NCBI RefSeq assembly: GCF_002269505.1
Contig: NZ_NQKQ01000002.1
Span: forward strand, 124,001 to 188,000
Source of the DNA: Pseudomonas fragi
GTDB taxonomy: Bacteria > Pseudomonadota > Gammaproteobacteria > Pseudomonadales > Pseudomonadaceae
Reading direction: 5' to 3'
DNA: 64,000 nt
Part shown: one piece after another, positions 1-9,471 of the stretch
Numbering within the stretch: the stretch's first letter is position 1
How the letters are laid out: the number at the start of each line of letters is the position of its first letter
The notes under the pieces: generated by a model
Seen by the model: the letters and a program-made list of their open reading frames with translations, nothing else
Database searches by the model: none
What the model was told of the DNA's origin: nothing
Program-made: the position numbers and the translations under genes

Positions 1-1
1 A

Positions 2-1471
2 CCGGGTGACCGGATCGCCGTACAAATGCCCAATACCCTGCAATATCCGATTGCCGTGTTCGGCGCGATGCGTGCCGGGCTGATTGTGGTCAACACCAAC
101 CCGCTTTACACCTCGCGCGAGATGCGTCATCAGTTCAAGAGTGCCGGCATTCGTGCACTGGTGTACCTGAACATGTTCGGCAAGCGCGTACAGGAAGTGC
201 TGCAAGACACTGAAATCGACTACCTGATCGAAGCCAGAATGGGCGATATGATGCCCGCGGCCAAAGGCTGGATCACCAATCTGGTGGTCGACAAGGTGAA
301 AAAACTGGTGCCTGCCTATCAGTTACCCCAGGCCATTTCCTTCAAGAGCGTTTTGCGCCGGGGTGCGGGGCAGGTGATCCGCCCACTGGCGACTTCCCTG
401 GATGACACCGCAGTGCTGCAATACACCGGCGGCACCACCGGCTTGCCAAAAGGCGCGATGCTCACCCATGGCAATCTGATCGCCAACATGCAACAGCTGC
501 GTGCCTGCCTGTCCCAGCATGGCCCGGATGGTCAGCCGATGCTCAAGGACGGTCGCGAGATCATGATCGGCCCATTGCCGCTCTACCATATCTATGCATT
601 TACCGCTAATTGCATGGGGATGATGGTCACGGGCAACCATAACGTGCTGATCACCAATCCGCGCGACATCAAAGGGTTTATCAAGGAGCTCAAAAACTGG
701 AAATTTACCTGTTTCCTGGGCCTTAACACCTTGTTTGTTGCGCTCATGGATCACCCTGACTTCAAGACCGTGGATTTCTCCGGGCTCAAAATTACCAACT
801 CTGGCGGCACAGCACTGGTCAAGGCTACGGCAGAGCGTTGGGAAAAACTCACGGGGTGCCGGATTGTCGAAGGTTACGGCCTTACTGAAACCTCCCCGGT
901 GGCCAGTGCGAACCCTTGCGGTTCACTGGCAAGACTGGGGACGGTGGGCATGCCGGTTCCCGGTACGGCCATGAAGGTGATCAGCGACGAAGGTGTCGAA
1001 CTGGGTCTGGGCGAGCGCGGCGAGCTATGCGTCAAGGGCCCGCAAGTGATGAAGGGCTACTGGCAAAACCCCGAGGCCACGGCCGAGGTGCTGGACGCCG
1101 AGGGCTGGTTCAAGACCGGTGATGTCGCCGTGATTGACCCGGACGGGTTTGTCCGCATCGTCGACCGCAAGAAAGACCTGATTATCGTCTCGGGCTTTAA
1201 TGTCTACCCCAACGAAATCGAAGACATCGTGATGGCGCACCCTAAAGTGGCCAATTGCGCGGTTATCGGCGTGCCTGATGAGCGCACTGGCGAGGCAGTC
1301 AAACTGTTTGTGGTGCCGCGAGCAGGCGGGGTGACCGTTGAGGAGCTCAAGGCCTACTGCAAGGAAAATTTCACCGGTTACAAGGTACCCAAGCAGATTG
1401 TATTGCGTGACTCCTTGCCTATGACGCCGGTGGGCAAAATCCTGCGGCGGGAGTTACGCGATCCCGCCTGA
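2..1471 (+). CDS. fadD2: Long-chain acyl-CoA synthetase FadD2 (5' end cut off by window)
   Basis: Activates long-chain fatty acids to acyl-CoA with ATP at the inner face of the membrane for beta-oxidation. The reading frame is open from base 2 and continues left of the window, so the N-terminus (about 75-80 residues, judged from fadD1) is missing. Seen: the AMP-binding P-loop YTGGTTGLPKGA, the GYGLTETSP adenylate motif, the FACS-type DGxxxTGD region (EGWFKTGDVAVIDPDG) and the C-terminal lysine of PVGKILRRELRD. It lies 329 bp upstream of the paralogue fadD1 in the same direction; the tandem fadD2-fadD1 order is typical of Pseudomonas. The gene assignment rests on that order; the enzyme family is certain. 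Confidence 0.93.
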   Translation, partial: PGDRIAVQMPNTLQYPIAVFGAMRAGLIVVNTNPLYTSREMRHQFKSAGIRALVYLNMFGKRVQEVLQDTEIDYLIEARMGDMMPAAKGWITNLVVDKVKKLVPAYQLPQAISFKSVLRRGAGQVIRPLATSLDDTAVLQYTGGTTGLPKGAMLTHGNLIANMQQLRACLSQHGPDGQPMLKDGREIMIGPLPLYHIYAFTANCMGMMVTGNHNVLITNPRDIKGFIKELKNWKFTCFLGLNTLFVALMDHPDFKTVDFSGLKITNSGGTALVKATAERWEKLTGCRIVEGYGLTETSPVASANPCGSLARLGTVGMPVPGTAMKVISDEGVELGLGERGELCVKGPQVMKGYWQNPEATAEVLDAEGWFKTGDVAVIDPDGFVRIVDRKKDLIIVSGFNVYPNEIEDIVMAHPKVANCAVIGVPDERTGEAVKLFVVPRAGGVTVEELKAYCKENFTGYKVPKQIVLRDSLPMTPVGKILRRELRDPA

Positions 1472-1491
1472 TTCGTTCATCGTGGCGACAG

Positions 1492-1527
1492 ACGCTCGGA
1501 GGCCGAAAGGCCTCGGGCGTTTTTTTA
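1492..1527 (+). terminator. Rho-independent terminator after fadD2
   Basis: A GC-rich stem closed by GGCC-GAAA-GGCC is followed by a run of seven T, 20 bases after the fadD2 stop codon. It separates fadD2 transcription from fadD1. Confidence 0.8.
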
Positions 1528-1800
1528 TGTCTATGATAATGCTCTGGAATGCCCGGTATAGAGGGTTCTTGTAGATAATAGAGTATTTGCACTAATGATG
1601 ACTTTGGATTGTCCTACAGTCAGGAATGTGACTCTAAACACGCTTGCAGGCTCTAGGCGGCCTTTGGCAAAGCTGCTACTCTCGGCGCGCTTTGTGACTT
1701 CAGGGTAAGAGCAAGTCAGAGCTTTCCATTATAAAAATCAAATAAATAAGAACCGCACCCGATGCGGTGAAGAATTCGCGACGCTGAGGAGTGGGCTTCC
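1528..1800 (+). promoter_or_regulatory. fadD1 upstream region
   Basis: Gene-free leader of fadD1. A weak match to the PsrA-type box (AAAC-N2-GTTTG) is AAACACGCTTG at 1636-1646, with one core mismatch. An AANAANAA motif (AATAAGAA, 1745-1752) lies about 50 nt before the start, farther than usual for Hfq/Crc sites. The ribosome-binding site is GAGGAGTG just before 1801. Promoter elements were not confidently located. Confidence 0.3.
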
Positions 1801-3492
1801 ATGATTGAAGGCTTTTGGAAGGATAAGTACCCAGCTGGGATTGCTGCTGAGATCAATCCTGATGAATACCCAAATATTCAGACGGTACTGCGGGAATCTT
1901 GCCAGCGTTTCGCCGACAAACCGGCGTTCAGTAACCTCGGCAAAACCATTACCTACGGTGAGCTCTACGAGCAGTCGGGCGCGTTTGCCGCCTGGTTGCA
2001 GCAGCACACCGACCTGCAGCCGGGCGATCGTATCGCCGTGCAGTTGCCCAACCTGTTGCAATACCCGATTGCTGTGTTCGGAGCCATCCGCGCCGGTTTG
2101 ATCGTGGTCAACACCAACCCGCTGTACACCGCGCGGGAAATGGAACACCAATTCAAGGATTCCGGGGCCAAGGCGCTGGTGTGCCTGGCGAACATGGCGC
2201 ATCTGGCCGAAAAGGTCGTGCCGCAGACTTCGGTCAAGTATGTGATCGTCACCGAAGTGGCTGACATGCTGTCGCCATTCAAGCGTGTGCTGATCAATAG
2301 CGTCATCAAGTACGTGAAAAAGATGGTCCCGGCTTATCACTTGCCGCAGGCCGTAAAGTTCAACGATGTGCTGAGCAAAGGTCAGGGCCAGCCGGTCAAG
2401 GAAGCCAGCCCGGTGAGCAGTGATGTTGCCGTGCTGCAATACACCGGCGGCACTACCGGTGTCGCCAAGGGTGCAATGCTCACCCATCGCAACCTGATCG
2501 CCAACATGTTGCAGTGCAAGGCGCTGATGGCTTCCAACCTGGAAGAGGGTTGTGAAATCCTGATTACGCCACTGCCGCTGTACCACATCTACGCCTTTAC
2601 CTTTCATTGCATGGCGATGATGTTGCTCGGTAACCACAACGTGCTGATCAGCAACCCGCGTGATTTGCCGGCGATGGTCAAAGAACTGTCCAAGTGGAAA
2701 TTCAGCGGTTTTGTCGGCCTCAACACCCTGTTTGTGGCGCTGTGCAACAACGAGGCATTCCGCAAGCTGGACTTTTCGGCACTCAAGGTGACGCTGTCGG
2801 GTGGCATGGCCTTGCAACTGTCGGTGGCCGAGCGCTGGAAGACCGTGACTGGTTGCCCGATCTGCGAAGGTTACGGCATGACCGAAACCAGCCCTGTGGC
2901 CACGGTCAACCCGGCTCAGAGCATTCAGATCGGCACCATTGGCATTCCGGTGCCTTCGACCCTGTGCAAGGTCATCGACGATGCCGGCGAAGAGCTGCCG
3001 CTGGGTGAAGTCGGCGAGCTGTGCATCAAGGGCCCGCAAGTCATGAAAGGCTACTGGGAGCGTCCTGACGCTACCGCCGAGATCATGGACAGCGAAGGGT
3101 GGTTGAAATCCGGTGATATCGCAGTGATTCAGCCTGATGGCTACATGCGTATCGTTGATCGCAAAAAAGACATGATTCTGGTGTCGGGTTTCAATGTGTA
3201 CCCCAACGAACTGGAAGACGTGATGGCTTCTTTGCCGGGCGTATTGCAGTGCGCGGCAATTGGTATCCCTGACGAGAAGACCGGTGAGTTGATCAAGGTG
3301 TTCATTGTGGTCAAGCCGGGCATGACGCTGACCAAGGATGAGGTCATGACGCACATGCGGGCCAATTTGACGGCCTACAAGGCGCCGAAGTTTGTCGAGT
3401 TCCGCGACAGCTTGCCGACTACCAACGTAGGCAAGATCCTGCGTCGTGAGTTGCGCGACGAAGAACTGAAAAAGCTGGGTCTCAAGAAGTAA
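1801..3492 (+). CDS. fadD1: Long-chain-fatty-acid-CoA ligase FadD1
   Basis: Full-length (563 aa) acyl-CoA synthetase converting imported fatty acids to acyl-CoA through an acyl-adenylate. Seen in order: N-terminal segment IEGFWKDKYP typical of FadD, the PGDRIAVQLPN segment, P-loop YTGGTTGVAKGA (about residue 213), GYGMTETSPVA (about 360), the FACS region EGWLKSGDIAVIQPDGYMRIVDR (in two parts, about 435-455) and the C-terminal catalytic lysine in NVGKILRRELRD. The start is supported by GAGGAGTG 8-14 nt upstream. It is a close paralogue of the upstream fadD2. A strong terminator follows, so it is probably monocistronic. Confidence 0.97.
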   Translation: MIEGFWKDKYPAGIAAEINPDEYPNIQTVLRESCQRFADKPAFSNLGKTITYGELYEQSGAFAAWLQQHTDLQPGDRIAVQLPNLLQYPIAVFGAIRAGLIVVNTNPLYTAREMEHQFKDSGAKALVCLANMAHLAEKVVPQTSVKYVIVTEVADMLSPFKRVLINSVIKYVKKMVPAYHLPQAVKFNDVLSKGQGQPVKEASPVSSDVAVLQYTGGTTGVAKGAMLTHRNLIANMLQCKALMASNLEEGCEILITPLPLYHIYAFTFHCMAMMLLGNHNVLISNPRDLPAMVKELSKWKFSGFVGLNTLFVALCNNEAFRKLDFSALKVTLSGGMALQLSVAERWKTVTGCPICEGYGMTETSPVATVNPAQSIQIGTIGIPVPSTLCKVIDDAGEELPLGEVGELCIKGPQVMKGYWERPDATAEIMDSEGWLKSGDIAVIQPDGYMRIVDRKKDMILVSGFNVYPNELEDVMASLPGVLQCAAIGIPDEKTGELIKVFIVVKPGMTLTKDEVMTHMRANLTAYKAPKFVEFRDSLPTTNVGKILRRELRDEELKKLGLKK

Positions 3493-3504
3493 CAGGCCCG
3501 GATA

Positions 3505-3535
3505 CGAAAAAGCCCCGCATTGCGGGGCTTTTTCG
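3505..3535. terminator. Bidirectional terminator after fadD1
   Basis: Perfect GCCCCGCA-T-TGCGGGGC hairpin flanked by A5 on the left and T5 on the right, so it can act in both directions, 12 nt after fadD1. Confidence 0.9.
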
Positions 3536-3544
3536 TTTACTTGT

Positions 3545-3610
3545 GTGGGAGCGAGCCTGCTCGCGAAAAAATTCAGTACCTGAAATTTTCGCGAGCAGGC
3601 TCGCTCCCAC
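3545..3610. repeat. REP palindrome (GTGGGAGCGAGCCTGCTCGCGA family)
   Basis: Two inverted copies of a 22-bp unit GTGGGAGCGAGCCTGCTCGCGA separated by about 22 bp, between convergent genes. The same family recurs at 11457-11543, 37751-37814, 53964-54048 and 60143-60227. Confidence 0.9.
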
Positions 3611-3613
3611 GGT

Positions 3614-3994
3614 TTATTTCTGCAAGAACTGAGCGAAGTTGACACCAGTACCTGTCGGACGTACGTCCTGTAGGTAGGAGTCCTTGTCCGCACTCAACTC
3701 AAGGCTCATGGTCGGCGTACGCTTGTGCGTCGCACGTACTACCATGCCTTCGCGTTTTTCACGCAGGAATGCAGTGGTTACCTTCAAGTGCAGCAGCTCG
3801 TCGGTGCTTGGGGTGTGCAGCAGCAGATGCACCCATTCGTACTGGCCCACAGCCAGGCGAGCCAGCGGAATATCGAACCACCAGATATTCTTGTTGGTGT
3901 TCAGTGCGGCGAAATGGCAGTTGTTGACGCCGAGTACCGCGCCGCCGAGTTCCTGGTTTCTGCGGGCAATAGCCAGCTTTTTATCGAGTTTCAT
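3614..3994 (-). CDS. Conserved hypothetical protein, 126 aa
   Basis: Function not recognised; looks like a soluble Pseudomonas-conserved protein with no signal peptide or membrane segment. The chosen start (MKLDKKLAIARRN) is preceded by AGGAAGG at a good distance; an upstream in-frame ATG at 4138 has no such site and reads through non-coding-looking sequence. The protein has a central WWFDIPLARL segment and a C-terminus FAQFLQK. It is convergent with fadD1 and separated from it by a REP element. Confidence 0.75.
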   Translation of the reverse strand: MKLDKKLAIARRNQELGGAVLGVNNCHFAALNTNKNIWWFDIPLARLAVGQYEWVHLLLHTPSTDELLHLKVTTAFLREKREGMVVRATHKRTPTMSLELSADKDSYLQDVRPTGTGVNFAQFLQK

Positions 3995-4275
3995 AACCTT
4001 CCTACAATTGCGGATCTTCAGCGCCATAGCCTGAATACGTCGCGTATTCTCGGGGGTTAGCGGGTAAACATAAAGCCTAACCTGCGCTGATCGACGAAAT
4101 GATGGGCAGAAAATAAATGAAACTCGATGCTGGGCCACAGGGTCAATGTTGGGTTGGCCTTTTTACGAGTTTGGCGATCCGGTGTTTTCAAAGTCGCCAA
4201 TTGGGCTACTTTTAGGTAAAACCCTTCGCTTGGAGGCGTGTTGACCTCATTAACGATGCGGCGAAAGGAGACGCT

Positions 4276-5229
4276 ATGTTATTCCCGGGCTTGAACGGCC
4301 TGCCTTTGGGCAAAGTCTTGATCCGAACGGTCAAGGAATTTATCGACGATGAAATGTCGACCTACGCCTCGGCGCTGGCCTATCAAATGCTGTTTTCGTT
4401 ATTCCCGTTCATTCTGTTCCTGATCGCATTGATCGGCTTTTTGCATCTGCCTGACTTCTTCACCTGGCTGCGCCTGCAGTCCGAGCTGGTATTGCCGCCG
4501 CAGGCACTGGAACAGGTCAATCCGGTTATCGACCAGTTGCAGCAATCCAAGGGCGGACTGCTCTCGGTGGGTATCGTGATTGCTCTGTGGACGGCTTCGG
4601 CGGGTGTACGGCTGATGATGAGTGCGATGAATGCCGCCTATGACGTGGTTGAAGGACGGCCCATCTGGAAGCGTTTTCCGCTATCGATTTTCTACACCAT
4701 CGGCATTGCCGGCATGCTGCTGGTCGCCGCCGCACTGATGGTGCTCGGGCCGCAAGTCATGAGCTGGCTCGCGGGGCAGGTGGGGCTTGAAGACTTTGTC
4801 GTGACGCTGTGGACCATCCTGCGCTGGCCGGCGATTATTTTGCTGATGATGGTGGCCGTGGCATTGATGTATTACGTCATGCCCGATGTGGAGCAGAAAT
4901 TTCGCTTTATTACGCCGGGCTCGGTGTTGGCCGTGGTGGTCTGGATCGTGGCGTCTTTGGGTTTTGCTTTTTATGTCAAAACCTTCGCAGACTACAACGC
5001 CATGTATGGCAGTATCGGTGCAATCATCGTGCTGTTACTGTACTTCTACATTTCATCGGCGGTGTTGTTACTGGGTGCTGAAATGAATGCCGTGATCGAA
5101 CATATGTCGGCTGAAGGCAAGAACCCGGGTGAGAAAACATTCGACGAGGCCGACGACCCTGATCCCAAGCAACATGTCTCCGGCCTTGGGCGCGACCATT
5201 CCATTAAAGCTACTTCAGATGAAGCCTGA
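4276..5229 (+). CDS. YihY/BrkB-family inner membrane protein
   Basis: Polytopic membrane protein (317 aa) of the YihY/virulence factor BrkB family; molecular role uncertain in the family. Six hydrophobic segments are visible between residues 35 and 270, and the family hallmarks [19 protein letters not shown] near the N-terminus and the [19 protein letters not shown] segment near 240-260 are present. The C-terminal 40 residues are acidic and hydrophilic. RBS AAAGGAGACGCT precedes the ATG. The stop is 2 nt from the def start, so the two are co-transcribed. Confidence 0.9.
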   Translation: MLFPGLNGLPLGKVLIRTVKEFIDDEMSTYASALAYQMLFSLFPFILFLIALIGFLHLPDFFTWLRLQSELVLPPQALEQVNPVIDQLQQSKGGLLSVGIVIALWTASAGVRLMMSAMNAAYDVVEGRPIWKRFPLSIFYTIGIAGMLLVAAALMVLGPQVMSWLAGQVGLEDFVVTLWTILRWPAIILLMMVAVALMYYVMPDVEQKFRFITPGSVLAVVVWIVASLGFAFYVKTFADYNAMYGSIGAIIVLLLYFYISSAVLLLGAEMNAVIEHMSAEGKNPGEKTFDEADDPDPKQHVSGLGRDHSIKATSDEA

Positions 5230-5231
5230 CC

Positions 5232-5771
5232 ATGATTCGTGAAATCCTGAAAATGGGCGATGAGCGTCTATTGCGCGTAGCCCAGCCGGTACCGGCTGAA
5301 ATGTTCGACACTCCTGAGCTCTGGCAACTGCTCGACGACATGTTGCAGACCATGGAGCACGCGGGTGGCGTGGGTCTGGCAGCGCCGCAGATCGGCGTTG
5401 ACCTGCAATTGGTGGTCTTTGGTTTTGAGCACAGCGAGCGCTACCCGGATGCCGAGGCCGTGCCGCAGACCATCCTGATCAACCCCCTGATCACTCCCTT
5501 GAGCCCGGCGCTTGAGGAAGACTGGGAGGGCTGCTTGTCAGTACCGGGCCTGCGCGGCGTCGTAGAGCGCTTTCACAAGATCCGTTACGAAGGTTTCACC
5601 CCCAAAGGTGAGCCAGTCGTACGGGTTGCAGAGGGGTTTCATGCGCGGGTTGTGCAGCATGAGTGCGATCACTTGATCGGTCGTCTGTATCCCTCCCGGA
5701 TCAAGGACTTCAGCAAATTCGGTTTTATTGAGGTGCTGTTTCCTGATCTGGAGCCTGGCACGAAGGAGTAA
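5232..5771 (+). CDS. def: Peptide deformylase
   Basis: Metalloenzyme that removes the N-formyl group from nascent proteins at the ribosome. All three family motifs are present: GVGLAAPQ (46-53), EGCLS (99-103, metal-ligand Cys101) and HECDH (143-147, ligands His143 and His147, catalytic Glu144). Length 179 aa is normal. It lies 2 nt after the YihY-family gene, away from the usual fmt partner, so it is probably the second deformylase paralogue found in pseudomonads. Its last 47 nt overlap the 3' end of the opposite-strand acetyltransferase gene. Confidence 0.95.
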   Translation: MIREILKMGDERLLRVAQPVPAEMFDTPELWQLLDDMLQTMEHAGGVGLAAPQIGVDLQLVVFGFEHSERYPDAEAVPQTILINPLITPLSPALEEDWEGCLSVPGLRGVVERFHKIRYEGFTPKGEPVVRVAEGFHARVVQHECDHLIGRLYPSRIKDFSKFGFIEVLFPDLEPGTKE

Positions 5772-6171
5772 GGCCCATCGCTATCATCGCTTTGTTGCGT
5801 TGATAGCGAACCAGCCGCTCGTGCAGGGCGTGGGGCAACTCTACGTCCAGGCTGAACCCGAGTTTTTCATAGAAATTTTGCAACTGCGGGTCGCAGAACA
5901 ACCAGACCGGGCCATCGCAGGCGGCGACTGCCTGGCTGACCAGTGCCCGGGCGATCCCTTGGCCGCGTAGCCCTGGCGCGACAAACAACCCGGTCAGCCA
6001 GTGGCCGTGTGCTATCGGCCGCAAACATAAGCCTGCAACAATCTCCTCCTGACGGGCCACCCATAATTGCGCATCCCTGACCGCCTTCATCGATGATTGA
6101 TGTGCGCGATAAAACTTGTTCATCAATGGCCATAAAACCGCTTCAAGCGGGGCGTAAATAATGGCAGTCAT
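5725..6171 (-). CDS. GNAT-family N-acetyltransferase
   Basis: 148-aa acetyl-CoA-dependent acetyltransferase of unknown substrate. The acetyl-CoA-binding motif A is visible as [17 protein letters not shown] (about residues 62-78), and the C-terminal FYEKLGF motif B is at about 104-110. No signal peptide. It converges on def with a 47-nt overlap of the two coding ends; no terminator hairpin separates them. Confidence 0.85.
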   Translation of the reverse strand: MTAIIYAPLEAVLWPLMNKFYRAHQSSMKAVRDAQLWVARQEEIVAGLCLRPIAHGHWLTGLFVAPGLRGQGIARALVSQAVAACDGPVWLFCDPQLQNFYEKLGFSLDVELPHALHERLVRYQRNKAMIAMGLTPSCQAPDQETAPQ

Positions 6172-6377
6172 AAGTCCACAGGCTCAAGGAAGGGGTACGT
6201 AGTATAAATAACCAAAAGACAAATTTCTGCGGGTTGGCTGAATAGTGTGAGTGAACTGTATTCGAAATTAAAACGTACATACTCGCATTCATTTTTGAAT
6301 AACCTACTTTAAATGAAAGTTCACCACGGATCAGTGCTATACCTCAGTTAACAATCCTGATTGCTGGAGTGCATAAC

Positions 6378-6494
6378 ATGTCTAAAGGTATGGATTCAAA
6401 AAAAGCAGCGAAGAAAAAGCCCGCTAAAACGGCCGATGAAAAACGCGCTGATAAAAAGGCCAAGAAAACTGACGTCGGGTTGTTTGGCCATTAA
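6378..6494 (+). CDS. Small lysine-rich protein, 38 aa
   Basis: Short ORF starting ATGTCTAAAGGTATGGAT, preceded by GGAGTG at 8 nt. The product has 12 lysines in 38 residues (runs SKKAAKKKPAK and ADKKAKK) and a hydrophobic C-terminal tail VGLFGH. Function unknown; similar short Lys/Ala-rich proteins ending in a Gly-Leu-His-type tail are familiar from Pseudomonas genomes. The strong RBS and codon use support a real gene. The 283 bp between it and the next gene hold no convincing coding sequence. Confidence 0.7.
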   Translation: MSKGMDSKKAAKKKPAKTADEKRADKKAKKTDVGLFGH

Positions 6495-6778
6495 GTAGAC
6501 TTTCGCAGGGGCTCGCTCGTCGGGGCCCTGCCACTTTTAAATTCGGCATCATCCATTTGGTGAATTGTTAAAGCGTGGGCGTTCCGTCGCAGGTTGATGG
6601 CCATTTGCTTGCGCGCGTGATTTGGCTAGCTATGCTCCATGTTTACGGGGCCGTGGCCATAAGCGCTCAAACCCTTGAAGTGCGTACAGCTCTAACGTTA
6701 AGAGTGATAAACCCAGCTGACCGGCTGCGTCTTGAAACTTTTGAATTATCAATAGACAGCACCTCCAGGGATTGAGCC

Positions 6779-8098
6779 ATGTTTGATTCGCATCGCAAAG
6801 CCGACCTGCTCGAAAATCAACGTCTTAGCGGCTCATTAAATGACATGGCCGCCAAAGTGCAGGCCATCAGCCGGTCCATGGCAATCATTGAGTTCGCCCC
6901 TGACGGCACTATCCTGGATGCCAATGAGAATTTTTGCCGGGTGGTGGGTTATTCCGTTGATGAAATTCGCGGCAAGCACCATCGACTATTTTGCGAAGCG
7001 GCTTACGTCAAATCCACTGAGTACAACAATTTTTGGCGGGATCTGGCACGTGGCGAACCCTTGAGCGGCACTTTTTCACGGCTCGACAAGGTCGGGCGTG
7101 AGGTGTGGCTTGAAGCCAGCTACATGCCCATCGTCGACGCAGAGCAGCACGTTGTGCGTGTGATCAAGGTGGCTTCGGATGTCACCGATCGGATCAATAA
7201 AGAGCATGAAACACAGAGCATCGTGAATGCCCTGAGCCGGTCTATGGCAGTGATCGAATTTTCGCCGGACGGGCGGGTGATCAATGCCAACCAGAACTTC
7301 CTCGACACCATGCATTACTCGCTGAGCGAAATTGTCGGCCAGCATCACGGCATGTTCTGTCGTCGTACTGAGGCCGAGTCAGCCAGCTATAAGGCTTTCT
7401 GGGCCTCGCTCAATCGCGGCGAATACCATTCCAGACGGTTTGAGCGGGTCGACAAGTACGGGCACACGGTTTTTCTCGAGGCGTCCTACAACCCGATTTT
7501 CGATGCCAAGGGGCGGCTGTACAAAGTGGTGAAATTCGCCAGTGACATCACAGCCCAAGTCACTAACTTGCAGACCGCAGCCGAATCGGCCCACAGCACT
7601 TCAGTACAAAACGATGCTTGTGCGCAGAAAGGTTCGCAAGTGGTTCAACAAACCGTGCAAATCATCGAAGCCATTTCCAAAGACCTTAATGAAGCAGCGC
7701 AGAGCATTGATGCGGTGAGCAAGCAGTCGGACAGTATCGGCAAGATCGTACAGACCATTCGCGGCATTGCGGATCAAACCAATTTACTGGCGTTAAACGC
7801 CGCGATCGAGGCAGCGCGGGCGGGGGAGCACGGGCGCGGCTTTGCAGTGGTGGCGGATGAGGTCAGAAGCCTGGCCGCGCGCACCAGTGCGGCCACCCTG
7901 GAAATTGTCGAAGTGGTGCGCAAAAACCATGATCTGTCGCTGAGTGCGGTGACCAGCATGCAGTCGAGCCTGAGTCGCACGGGGCTTGGAGTTGAGCTGG
8001 CCAATGAGGCAGGGGAGGCGATTCTGGAAATCCAGCAAGGCTCCAGGCATGTGGTGGATGCCATCAGCCAGTTCAATTCGACGCTGCAACTGCATTAA
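6779..8098 (+). CDS. PAS-PAS methyl-accepting chemotaxis transducer (BdlA-like)
   Basis: 439-aa soluble chemoreceptor-type protein with two PAS domains (about residues 25-135 and 145-258; each with the FSPDG/FAPDG...NANxNF pattern) and a C-terminal MCP signalling domain whose hairpin tip is [20 protein letters not shown] followed by [18 protein letters not shown]. There is no transmembrane segment, so it should be cytoplasmic. This PAS-PAS-MCP layout without membrane anchor is that of BdlA of P. aeruginosa (biofilm dispersion), and of Aer-like sensors; orthology is inferred. The start has only a modest RBS (CAGGG). A long palindrome follows the stop. Confidence 0.85.
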   Translation: MFDSHRKADLLENQRLSGSLNDMAAKVQAISRSMAIIEFAPDGTILDANENFCRVVGYSVDEIRGKHHRLFCEAAYVKSTEYNNFWRDLARGEPLSGTFSRLDKVGREVWLEASYMPIVDAEQHVVRVIKVASDVTDRINKEHETQSIVNALSRSMAVIEFSPDGRVINANQNFLDTMHYSLSEIVGQHHGMFCRRTEAESASYKAFWASLNRGEYHSRRFERVDKYGHTVFLEASYNPIFDAKGRLYKVVKFASDITAQVTNLQTAAESAHSTSVQNDACAQKGSQVVQQTVQIIEAISKDLNEAAQSIDAVSKQSDSIGKIVQTIRGIADQTNLLALNAAIEAARAGEHGRGFAVVADEVRSLAARTSAATLEIVEVVRKNHDLSLSAVTSMQSSLSRTGLGVELANEAGEAILEIQQGSRHVVDAISQFNSTLQLH

Positions 8099-8106
8099 GG
8101 CCGCTA

Positions 8107-8197
8107 TTTGTAGTCGCTGACGAGGCACGAGGCTGCGATTAATCCAGGGGCTGCTGCGCAGCCCATCGCAGCCTCGTGCCTCGTCAGCGACTACAAA
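8107..8197. repeat. Long palindrome, TAGTCGCTG family
   Basis: Near-perfect inverted repeat with about 33-bp arms (TTTGTAGTCGCTGACGAGGC ... and its complement) around a 25-bp loop, between the convergent bdlA-like gene and gntR. A second palindrome family, also at 58148-58240 and 63427-63538. It could also end transcription from both sides. Confidence 0.85.
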
Positions 8198-8210
8198 GGG
8201 TGATCGGGCT

Positions 8211-9242
8211 TTAACTGCTCTCGCGCACCATCAACTCAAAGCCCATGTCCTGCACCGGGTTGGCAACTTTATTGCCCGCCATTAGTGTCAGCATCTGCTC
8301 GGCTGCCCGACGGCCAATGGCCTCCCGAGGAGTACGAATACTGCTCAGGCGCGGCACCATAAACTCCGAAGACGGCAGATCGTTAAAGCCCAGTACGGCT
8401 ATTTGTTCCGGGATTTTTATGCCGATACGTGACGCCTCCAGCAAGGCGCCCTGGGCAAGGTCGTCGTTGCCGAAAAAGATCGCATCCACTTGTGGATGGC
8501 TGGCGAGCAATTGCAGGAACAGTTCACCCCCCAGGCCGACCGAAGAGGGGCGGGGGGTCAGCACTTCAAGTTCCGGGTTGTACAAACCGGCTTGCTGCAA
8601 GGCGCGGCGATAACCCTCGCCACGCAGCAGCGTGCGCTGATCGAGTTGGGCACCAATATAAGCCAGGCGCCGGCGGCCACGGGAGATCAAGTGCCGGGCC
8701 GCTGTTTCGCCGGCCTGGAGTTGCGAAAAGCCGACGCAGTTCAAGCCTTCGGCCGCATCCAGCTCCATCATGTACACGCAAGGTACATTGCTGGTCTCGA
8801 TCATCCGCCGCGAACTTTCGGAACGGTCAAAGCCGGTCAGCAACAAGCCGCGAGGTTGGTAGGACATATAATTGCGCAGCAGGTTTTCTTCTTCATCGCG
8901 CGAGTAGTGAAAGTTACCGATAAGGACTTCAAAGCCCCGAGGACGCAGTACGTCATGGATGGCTTCGAGGGTGTCGATAAACAACAGGTTGGACAACGAA
9001 GGCACCAGTACCACGACTGAATGGCTCTGCGCCGAAGCAAGCGCACGGGCGGCCGGGTTGACCACGTAGTTGAGTTCGTCGGCGGCAATGCGCACCTTTT
9101 CTACGAGCTCGGTGGCGACGCTGCTGATGCCGCGCAAGGCGCGTGAAGCCGTGATGGGGCTGACCCCCGCAAGGCGGGCAACTTCGTTAAGGGTAGGGCG
9201 ACCCGTGGTTCGGGTGTTTTTATCGTTTTTAGAGGTGGTCAT
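8211..9242 (-). CDS. gntR: LacI-family gluconate repressor GntR
   Basis: Repressor of the gluconate genes (343 aa). N-terminal LacI HTH at residues 18-40: LNEVARLAGVSPITASRALRG. The periplasmic-binding-protein-like effector domain follows (VVVLVPSLSNLLF ... VDAIFFGNDDLAQGALLEA ... GFNDLPSSEF). The start MTTSKN (ATG at 9242) was chosen over an upstream ATG at 9269 because LacI family members begin shortly before the HTH. It is divergent from gntK, the arrangement of GntR in P. aeruginosa, and the AGCGCT palindromes near gntK and gntP are its probable operators. Confidence 0.9.
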   Translation of the reverse strand: MTTSKNDKNTRTTGRPTLNEVARLAGVSPITASRALRGISSVATELVEKVRIAADELNYVVNPAARALASAQSHSVVVLVPSLSNLLFIDTLEAIHDVLRPRGFEVLIGNFHYSRDEEENLLRNYMSYQPRGLLLTGFDRSESSRRMIETSNVPCVYMMELDAAEGLNCVGFSQLQAGETAARHLISRGRRRLAYIGAQLDQRTLLRGEGYRRALQQAGLYNPELEVLTPRPSSVGLGGELFLQLLASHPQVDAIFFGNDDLAQGALLEASRIGIKIPEQIAVLGFNDLPSSEFMVPRLSSIRTPREAIGRRAAEQMLTLMAGNKVANPVQDMGFELMVRESS

Positions 9243-9440
9243 CAGGGCGGCTTGCCAAACAAAAAACAAGTCACTAAGGTAGCGCTGTCCTGTCGGACCC
9301 GCAATTGCCTGATTGCGTGTAAATCAGTTACCCCAGCTTTGTATGTCGAGAGCGTCTCCGCGTCTCCCCATAAAAATGAGAAATAGACGTCGGTAGCCTA
9401 AGCTTTGTGCTTTGCTTTCAAGTATTGAACGCATGGACAA

Positions 9441-9454
9441 AGACAGCGCTGTCT
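9441..9454. promoter_or_regulatory. Probable GntR operator 1 (gntK)
   Basis: Perfect 14-bp palindrome AGACAGCGCTGTCT, 18 bp upstream of the gntK start, in the gntR-gntK divergent region. LacI-type repressors bind such CG-centred palindromes. Confidence 0.6.
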
Positions 9455-9471
9455 ACGGACTGAGGTGTTTC

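Noticed and set aside
1738..3693. 651-codon open frame opposite to fadD1
   Set aside because: It is antisense to a clearly conserved enzyme, has low-complexity His/Gln/Arg-rich composition and no domain; a GC-bias shadow.
6575..6775. 66-codon frame before the PAS-MCP gene
   Set aside because: No RBS and no recognisable features; looks like intergenic sequence.
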